Shown in pieces: positions 10,435 through 16,216 of a stretch of DNA of 16,216 nt; position 1 is the first letter of the stretch, and each line of letters starts with the position of its first letter. This DNA is from Spirogloea muscicola (Eukaryota > Streptophyta > Zygnematophyceae > Spirogloeales > Spirogloeaceae). The stretch covers positions 15,264 to 31,479 of the forward strand of contig WELB01000187.1 of assembly GCA_009602725.1 (NCBI GenBank). The letters run 5' to 3'. Both the position numbers and the translations under genes were made by a program. The notes below the pieces were generated by a model that searched no databases, had not been told where the DNA came from, and worked only from the letters and a program-made list of their open reading frames with translations.

Positions 10435-12837
10435 ATGCCGCAGGGGTCCATCTCGTCCTCCAAGGACGCCGTGGGCGTCGCCGTCGTCAACTACAAGGTC
10501 CCTCACGGCGGCCGCCATTATTTCAGCTTGCACAATGGGGCTTCACTCCACTTACTGCTTTGTCGAGGGCAGCAGAATATGGACAGCTCTACTCTTGGCT
10601 TGTCAATTAAAACGTCGTGTGCACGTCGTATCCGTGCAGCTGACGCCTTTTCGGCGAGCAGCTGTGCATCTTTTGGGATGCTGGCATTGGTTCCTTGGTG
10701 CAGGCTGTTGGGCTTATCCAGCCAACATGTATATCCGCATACACAGACTAAGCCTCGGATATGGTTTTTCGCAATGTAGGTTCCTGTGTGTGAGAGTCAC
10801 GAAGATGTCATTGCGAACTGCAACAAGATAGCGGCGAAAATAAAGGGAGCCAAGTTGGGGTACCCTGGCCTGGACCTCATCATCTTTCCAGAGTACTCCA
10901 CCCAGGTATTGCTAGTGGCAAGGTCAAACCCAGCTTAATGCCAATTATGGAGGTTGTTGCCTTTGCATTTACCTCGACGTGAAAAGCTTAAGAGACCTTC
11001 ACTGTGGTATATCAGGGCTTTCATCCAACAAAATGGAGAGACTTCACGACCACTCTGGATGGCCCTGAGGTCGCCATCTTCAGCAAAGCTTGCATGTATG
11101 GCAGAGACGTAGGCATTCCATTGTCACTCCAGCAGGCTTTCTTCCTCGCAGTTTATGGAGTGAGTGTGACAATATTTGTTGTCATTATTTTCATTGTTTC
11201 CTATGGCTGGTTGTGTATACTGGGCCTAACTTTCCAAGTGACTCCCTCATCAATCTCACTATCACTATCTTCTTTGCAGTGAGAATGAAGTGTGGGGTAT
11301 CTTCTCCATAACAGGCGAGAAGCATGAGGAGGAAGAGAAGAACCCATACAATACTCTCATTATGATCGATGATCAGGGAAAGATTGTGCTGGAGTAAGTC
11401 AGCCTTGGGGCAGGTCAACCAGCCTCAGGTTCTGTGCATACTTAGTCAATTATCATGGCACAGCACATCTAGGCACTGCTAAGCAGGCAGTCATAGAGAG
11501 CAGGCATACTGGCAGCTTGTGAAATGAGAGGCAAACTTATACAAATATTGTCATCTGCTTGGAAGGTGTCATTGACCTGCTCATGAAGTCCTTGCTTATA
11601 TGCAGGTATCGCAAAATATTCCCCTGGATGCCCAAGGAGCCTTGGACTGCAGGGCACAAGACAGCTGTTGCTGAGGGACCAAAAGGTCTCATAGTGGGAG
11701 GCACCATCTGCTATGACTGCAATCTGCCAGAGATATGCAGAGATACTGTCATGAAGGGCGCTGAGCTTCTTGTACGCATCCAGGTATATCAACAACAGCT
11801 TTGCCTGGTGACTCCCTTTGCAGCCATTAAGAGCAGCTCAGTCCTAGTTGCTGCAGTCGACGTAATTAAGGTAAAGGACAATGCAAATAGATGCATATTG
11901 CTCACATCTTGCTGTGTACCTCAACAGTGGACTTCACAACTTCTACACACAATGCAGGGATATATGTACCCCTCCATGGAGCAGCAGCGAATGGTCTCTC
12001 GGATGCGTGCCTGGGAGAACAATTGCTATGTGGCCGTTGCTAACATGGCTGGCAGTGACCTTGTCTACTCCTACTTTGGCCACTCCAATGTTGTTGACTT
12101 TGACGGGCATGTCCTGGCTGAGGCTGGAAGTGATCCTGATGCCCTCACCTATGCAACGCTGTCCTTGACTGCCATACGTGATGCTCGAAGGTAGTAGCAA
12201 GCTTTCTCATCAAGCTGCAACTCACAATTCATCGTGACGTTTGTTACTTTAAAAGTTAGACAGAGGAAGTAAGATAAGGCAAGATAGGTGTGCCAAGGGA
12301 TCAATAATAGTGTTGTTTGTTGTTGGTGCTACAGAAACTGGACAGCTGAGAACCACTTGTACAATCTCGTACACCGAGGCTACACTGCAGAACCAGGAGG
12401 CCATGCTGCCTGCCCATTCGACTTTTACAAATCCTGGGTCACGAATCCAGAGGTGCGCAGGACTGTTTGGGCTTCAAAATTCGCCTTCTGGCTACCTAAA
12501 CCCCTTACTGCATTGACCAGGAGTGCAGTGCACTTATCTCCCAACTTAGAGCCTTGCATAACGGTTCAGAATGAGGCCCACTTTGTGCTTTTCAATGTCT
12601 AAGTAGCCATGAGGACGTTGCTTCTTATAAAAATAAGAATGGAGGTCAATGCAGGAGGCCAAGAGTGGTGTGGAGGCCTTGACGAGGGATGCCGACAACC
12701 CAAAGCAGGCCTCTGGAGCGGACACTGAGCCAGCACCCCCCAGCAAGCTCTGGATGGCAACCAAGGGTAGCAAGGGGGCCAGCCACTTGGGCACATCCTC
12801 TAATGGAAAGAGCTACATGACCAATGGAATTCACTAG
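10435..12837 (+). CDS. Aliphatic amidase/formamidase (nitrilase superfamily)
   Basis: Exons: 10435-10497, 10780-10905, 11016-11095, 11280-11393, 11606-11783, 11958-12190, 12335-12452, 12655-12837. They give 364 residues with all phases consistent. The enzyme should hydrolyse short aliphatic amides (acetamide, propionamide or formamide) to ammonia and the acid, probably in the cytosol, since the N-terminus [20 protein letters not shown] aligns with bacterial AmiE and leaves no room for a targeting peptide. The catalytic set is complete: Glu59 (IIFPEYS), Lys131 (YRKIFPW), Glu139 (MPKEPW) and Cys163 ([13 protein letters not shown]), with Lys-Glu spacing as in AmiE. Further family blocks are [58 protein letters not shown] and [11 protein letters not shown]. 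The residue after the catalytic Cys is Tyr, where AmiE has Asp. AmiE versus AmiF cannot be settled here. Seven introns show full integration in the nuclear genome whatever its origin. The last 30 residues look unconserved. Confidence 0.95.
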
Positions 12838-13562
12838 CTAAGCATAATGCTCGATAACAAAACACCCAGGCAGACTGATGACACGAGCATAGAATTGCAT
12901 GTGAGGTCGTTCCTCAGAGCACTTCAATTGATTGTCAGAAGTGCCTGTCAGCTGGCAGCTTTTCTGCTAATGAAGCCTGTGCACTTTGATGCCTGATAGT
13001 AGTTCTCATGCGCTTGTCTTTGTCAATCCATCTGATTAGCCCAAATTTGCACTTTGCTGATCTATGGCCAACCAATCCAGGGAAGGCAACCTACTGGTGC
13101 TCGCTGATGGCCAAGGAGCAGTCCCTCATACAGCAGAGGCAGAGAGCTGCCACCTGGCAGCATGTGAAGCAAAATAGCAAACTTTCAGAAAGCAGAGAGA
13201 AAAACCAGCTGAAAAGCACGACTCACTCCACACTGGAGAGTTCCAACTGGCAAGCAAAGACCTTCTGGATCAGTATGTCGACATCAGTTCCGCTGATATT
13301 GAACAGGACAGCCCACTACACTACTGAATCCATCAATTACGGTTTGTATATCAGCAACAATTACACAATTGAATGCACGAATTACAAATTGTTAGCCAGC
13401 AAGAGAAGGGCCAGGGTGATGGAAGGAGGTTCACCTGTACTTGGAGGCACAATGATGTACAAGTGTGGCGCTTGTTCGAGAATGTGACAGTCAGCAAGCC
13501 TGAACGCAAGCTTTGCACTGGGCAACCCTTCCGAGGGTGGTGATTGCAGATGTATGTGATGC
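12838..13562. other. Convergent intergenic region, amidase to GGQ hydrolase
   Basis: This 725-base stretch lies between two stop codons facing each other. On the minus strand it holds two TGTAA elements (13382-13386 and 13361-13365), about 180-200 bases after the hydrolase stop, which fit the green-algal polyadenylation signal. A 159-codon plus-strand frame (13008-13487) crosses the region and even part of the opposite 3' untranslated region. It resembles no family I know and its composition (runs of Ser, Thr, Asn, Tyr) is unlike the neighbouring proteins, so I do not call it a gene. Confidence 0.55.
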
Positions 13563-15009
13563 TCAGTCCCAACTCCCTTTGCTCCGTCGATCCGACTTCT
13601 TGGAGGAGGCCTTCTTCTTGTCCTGCAACCTTCGCTCGTTCTCAATTTTGGCACTGCAATCCACAAGCAGCTACTTGGGTCAACTTCCTTGGTCACTGTA
13701 AGCAAGCCCGAGCTAAGGCCTTTGAAGTTTTTGAGCAGAGAAACAGAGTATGCCCTTGTGATGATAGGCACAGACTATGAATCGGCTACTGGTCTCCATA
13801 CAGAACGCACAGCTTCTTGATTCGCGTCTTTGTCTCTTCTGATGGAGGCGGAGGCACGTAAGCAGCAGCATTTATGATGGCCTGCACGACAACATCAAGC
13901 AACGTGACTCTAAGACCCACATGCAGGTGTGCTTCACCCTGCAGGCTTGAGCTTCAGGAGATCTCACAGGGTCTGGACATTGAGTATACTGATCAGCTGC
14001 TCCAAAATCAGATCCCGACCTATGCAGCCTCACATTCCAGATGTCACCTGGCGCATGATTAACCCAACATGAAATTGCTTCTATGCAATATAAATGGCAG
14101 TGCGGCAGAATGGACCTGCAGCTTCTCCAGAGCGTCCTGAATATTTCCTCTGCATAGGAGGCAACCACAATGCCTGAAATTCTGGAAGAGTGTCTCCAGC
14201 TTGAGTCTGTTGAGGACCATGACTAGCATAGACACCCAGGGCAGGCAGCACAGAGAAGATCGTCACTTGTAAATACAGTGGCGCTTGATAGCACTACCAC
14301 TAGCATGAGAATATGCACAGATCAAGGAGCAGGCCCTCATACTGGCACGCATACTTCTGAGTCCTCGTGCGAGTTGAGGACACCACCAGCTCGCCGTCCT
14401 TGTTGATCCGGTTGGCTTCCTGGAAGCACAGCTTGGCGGCGCGCCCACTAAGTTGCCACGCTTGACAAGCTCGGGTCTCATGAGACCCGGGAGACGGAAG
14501 CAACACGCAGCTATGGAACTCGTGCACGCTCATACAAAAGCATTTAAGATTGCGCTTTATCAAGCTTGTAGTGGACAGTCCAGCCTCACCGTAACGAGCA
14601 ACTTGCTACGAATCTGCTCAGGCAGCCAGGCGGCCTCCGCGACTTTGAAGCGCATGTCGACTTTCGTGTTGACTGGCGATGCCAACGTCGTCGCCAATCA
14701 GCACAGGCGCTGCTGGGCTACGGCTAGGAGCAGCCTTGCCGGAGCGGCCAGCAGCGGGGCTGCTCACCAGAGGCGGCGGCTCTGAGCGAGCAGTTTGCGC
14801 CAGGTCTTCCGGAGCCCACCTTTGTTCACGTTCTGGCCGCCGGGCCCGCCGCTGCGCGCGAAGCTGACGGTCACCTGGTCTGCTTGCCACGACGCGGCGG
14901 CAGTCAGCTCGGCAAGGAGGGCTCGGAGCACGGCATGTGAGCCACGGCCGCTGATGGCGAGCCGCGCCGGCCGAGGCCGCGCTCGTCGTCGCGCCAGCCA
15001 GAGGGCCAT
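13563..15009 (-). CDS. ICT1/ArfB-like GGQ peptidyl-tRNA hydrolase, organellar
   Basis: Exons: 15009-14820, 14672-14590, 14419-14355, 14149-14116, 13881-13811, 13653-13563, all GT-AG with phases that close to 177 residues. The protein belongs to the small release-factor family that frees nascent chains from stalled organelle ribosomes. The motif FARSGGPGGQNVNKVNTKVDMRF (residues 50-72) contains the catalytic GGQ at 57-59. After it come NRINKDGELVVSSTRTRTQKGN, a helical stretch ending AYVPPPPSEE, and the basic tail RRLQDKKKASSKKSDRRSKGSWD that in ArfB/ICT1 enters the empty mRNA channel. The first 24 residues (MALWLARRRARPRPARLAIS...) are rich in Arg and Ala with no acidic residue and look like a mitochondrial or plastid presequence. 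ATGs at 15033 and 15105 are in frame upstream and would add 8 or 32 residues. I chose 15009 because the targeting-like sequence begins there; the longer start crosses an arginine run encoded by the triplet repeat. Confidence 0.93.
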
Positions 15010-15063
15010 ACGGCATGATGGGCTTTCAACCATCACTTGCAGTCGAGAGCGGGCAGCGGCAAC

Positions 15064-15097
<34 letters not shown>
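15064..15097. repeat. GGC triplet run upstream of the GGQ hydrolase
   Basis: An almost perfect GCG/GGC run of 34 bases lies 55 bases before the chosen ATG of the hydrolase. It would be read as an arginine run if the ATG at 15105 were used. Length variation between strains or sequencing error is likely here. Confidence 0.85.
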
Positions 15098-15263
15098 AGC
15101 TCCACCGCGGCTCACACGCCTCCTCGCTCGGCCTCGCCGGCTGGGGACTGCTGTCGGGGTATGCCCGGCACAGTCAGCGCCTTGCGACCACACAAGCGCG
15201 CCTGCCGCATGGACGCTGCCGTTCTCGAGTAGTCGGAGGATGCATGGGCCCCCTGCGGACGCT

Positions 15264-15310
15264 CGCGGCGGCGGCGGCGGCGGCGCCGGCGACAGCGGCG
15301 GCGGCGGCCC
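15264..15310. repeat. Second GGC triplet-rich block
   Basis: GGC triplets with a short interruption (GCCGGCGACA) occupy these bases. On the plus strand the block gives an alanine run after the ATG at 15244, followed by WEKTRSPVDEDAALL and a stop. No family resemblance is visible, so I call only the repeat. Confidence 0.75.
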
Positions 15311-15446
15311 GAGCTGCGACGCGCCGCTGGGAGAAGACTCGATCACCAGTAGACGAGGACGCTGCACTGCTCTAGTCTCTCAGGTCCTCCGTTCCTCCGC
15401 CGCTTGACTGTTCCTCAACGCATACGCCCTTTTCCCGGATCTAGTC

Positions 15447-15533
15447 CTTACGCAAACCCTCATCAAGCTGGGCTCCCAGATCAATCTTAGGCTCCCAAAT
15501 GTCAACAGCACTTCCAAAGTAAGGCGATGGCTG
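15447..15533 (-). CDS. Probable 3'-terminal exon of an unidentified minus-strand gene
   Basis: After a good acceptor (CTCGCACAG, cut after 15534) the minus strand reads PSPYFGSAVDIWEPKIDLGA then QLDEGLRKD and a TAG stop (15447-15449). The mixed codon use and balanced residue composition look like a real C-terminus. A strong donor GTAAGT begins at 15800, phase 0, after a frame encoding LISLPLIQAVQLAHADNDL. Joining the two keeps the frame across a 267-nt intron. The upstream part looks like a hydrophobic signal core with an AHA cleavage site, as in thylakoid-lumen precursors, but I do not recognise the protein. The gene would start beyond the window and lie in tandem with the hydrolase gene, about 440 bases upstream of its start. 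No homology supports the call. Confidence 0.35.
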
Positions 15534-15839
15534 TGCGAGGCTGTGAGAGGTTAGCCCATGGACATAATCAAAAGACAGAAGAGGCTCTTCCGTAAGTGCT
15601 TTACGTGTGCTCTGTGCATGGAAGATCAGTAAAGAGAGAGAGCGAGCTGAACTCAGTAAGCTCAACAAAGTAAGTAAGCTCACTGAGGGACCGAGGGCTG
15701 AGAGCAACTGGGTTCCTCTACAACAGCGTAGTGAGAACCGCCAGTAAAGAACGGACAAGAGGGCGGGATAGTTGTCACTTAGCAATTACACTCAACTGTT
15801 CTAGCAGCTGCGCAGTTGACTTACTAGGTCATTATCAGC

Positions 15840-15989
15840 ATGAGCAAGTTGGACAGCTTGAATCAGGGGGAGAGAGATCAAAGCGCCCGTCAGTACCCTG
15901 AGGCTGCTGCTGACGTTCTGATGCAAGGCGCAAACAATGCTTATAGGAGTGCTTACTTTGCTGCAGCAGAAGTAGCTGTAAATCAGTAG
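15840..15989 (+). CDS. Small open frame or exon, 49 codons, unidentified
   Basis: From ATG at 15840 the plus strand reads MSKLDSLNQGERDQSARQYP, then a helix-prone Ala-rich part with NNAYRSAYFAAAEVAVNQ and a TAG stop. It is preceded by a possible acceptor (ATTATCAG) and contains possible donors (GTAGCT at 15975, GTAAAT at 15981). It overlaps the minus-strand frame proposed as an upstream exon of the 15447 gene, and both are unlikely to be right. I recognise no family. Confidence 0.2.
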   Translation: MSKLDSLNQGERDQSARQYPEAAADVLMQGANNAYRSAYFAAAEVAVNQ

Positions 15990-16075
15990 GTGGGGTCCAA
16001 GAACCTGCTGTCCAGTAGTTTGACATCGACTTAGTGACATCTGTACGCTGACTTGCATCGACAAAGTGAGTCAGG

Positions 16076-16216
16076 ATGGCAGCAGGAGGCCTACTTGGCG
16101 CTAGCATTTGGCAGCTCAGGCCTTCTGTCATTCAACTGTTACTCAACAAATCCATGCTGTTCTTGGCCGGCCTCCCTCAGGGTAGCAGATCTTGGCCGGC
16201 TTTCATGGTGGCCACC
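16076..16216 (+). CDS. Open frame running off the right edge, unidentified
   Basis: An ATG in good context (CAGGATGGC) at 16076 opens a frame of 47 codons with no stop before the window ends. It begins MAAGGLLGASIWQLRPSVIQ and is hydrophobic, then continues LLLNKSMLFLAGLPQ. It could be the N-terminus of a membrane or organelle protein, but an open frame this short arises by chance fairly often. A second plus-strand frame over the same bases is also open. Confidence 0.15.
   Translation, partial: MAAGGLLGASIWQLRPSVIQLLLNKSMLFLAGLPQGSRSWPAFMVAT

Noticed and set aside
11559-12194. A 211-codon plus-strand frame across amidase exons 5 and 6 without splicing
   Set aside because: The frame happens to stay open through intron 5 (11784-11957), but the family alignment runs directly from LLVRIQ to GYMYPS, and GT-AG sites flank the insert.
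15015-15407. Overlapping plus- and minus-strand frames with glycine, proline or alanine runs
   Set aside because: All come from the GGC triplet repeats read in different frames; none shows a conserved domain.
15653-15686. Two copies of AGTAAGCTCA flanked by CTCAGT and ACTGAG
   Set aside because: Short and simple-sequence-like, inside a presumed intron; no sign of a target-site duplication or known element.
16161-16200. Direct repeat of TCTTGGCCGGC (16161-16171 and 16190-16200)
   Set aside because: Eleven bases, two copies, no further context; not enough to call an element.

Overview
The window is nuclear DNA of a eukaryote, most likely a green alga. A trebouxiophyte such as a Coccomyxa relative is my guess from the family content, not a proof. 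The genes are split by many short GT-AG introns (about 100-280 nt, acceptors mostly TGCAG or similar). Start-codon regions are very GC-rich and carry GCC/GGC triplet runs. One gene belongs to a plastid/cyanobacterial family, and the condensin gene reads most like its plant orthologue. I assigned exons by joining reading frames at splice signals and comparing with family sequences from memory. No search was run.

Layout from left to right. Bases 1-121 are pure A and look like an assembly or fill artefact that cuts off the start of the first gene. A DUF3593 plastid membrane protein (+) follows, ending at 1044. It is tail-to-tail with a complete SMC4 condensin ATPase gene (-, 9444 to 1474) of about 27 exons and 1,267 residues. 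A divergent control region of about 1 kb (9445-10434) separates SMC4 from an aliphatic amidase/formamidase gene (+, 10435-12837, 8 exons, 364 residues, full Glu-Lys-Glu-Cys active site). The amidase is tail-to-tail with an organelle-type ICT1/ArfB-like GGQ peptidyl-tRNA hydrolase (-, about 15009 to 13563, 6 exons, 177 residues). The last 1.1 kb holds a triplet-repeat-rich upstream region, a probable 3'-terminal exon of an unidentified minus-strand gene (stop at 15447), and competing short open frames on both strands that I cannot resolve.

The genes do not form a pathway: plastid membrane protein, chromosome condensation, nitrogen release from amides, and rescue of stalled organelle ribosomes. 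The divergent control region is the most informative non-coding part. It has an E2F-type site and a TATA-like element placed as expected for the cell-cycle gene SMC4, two CACGTG G-boxes exactly 20 bp apart, and a 13-bp perfect inverted repeat nearer the amidase. I see no mobile element, CRISPR array, tRNA or rRNA, and no convincing new multi-gene system.
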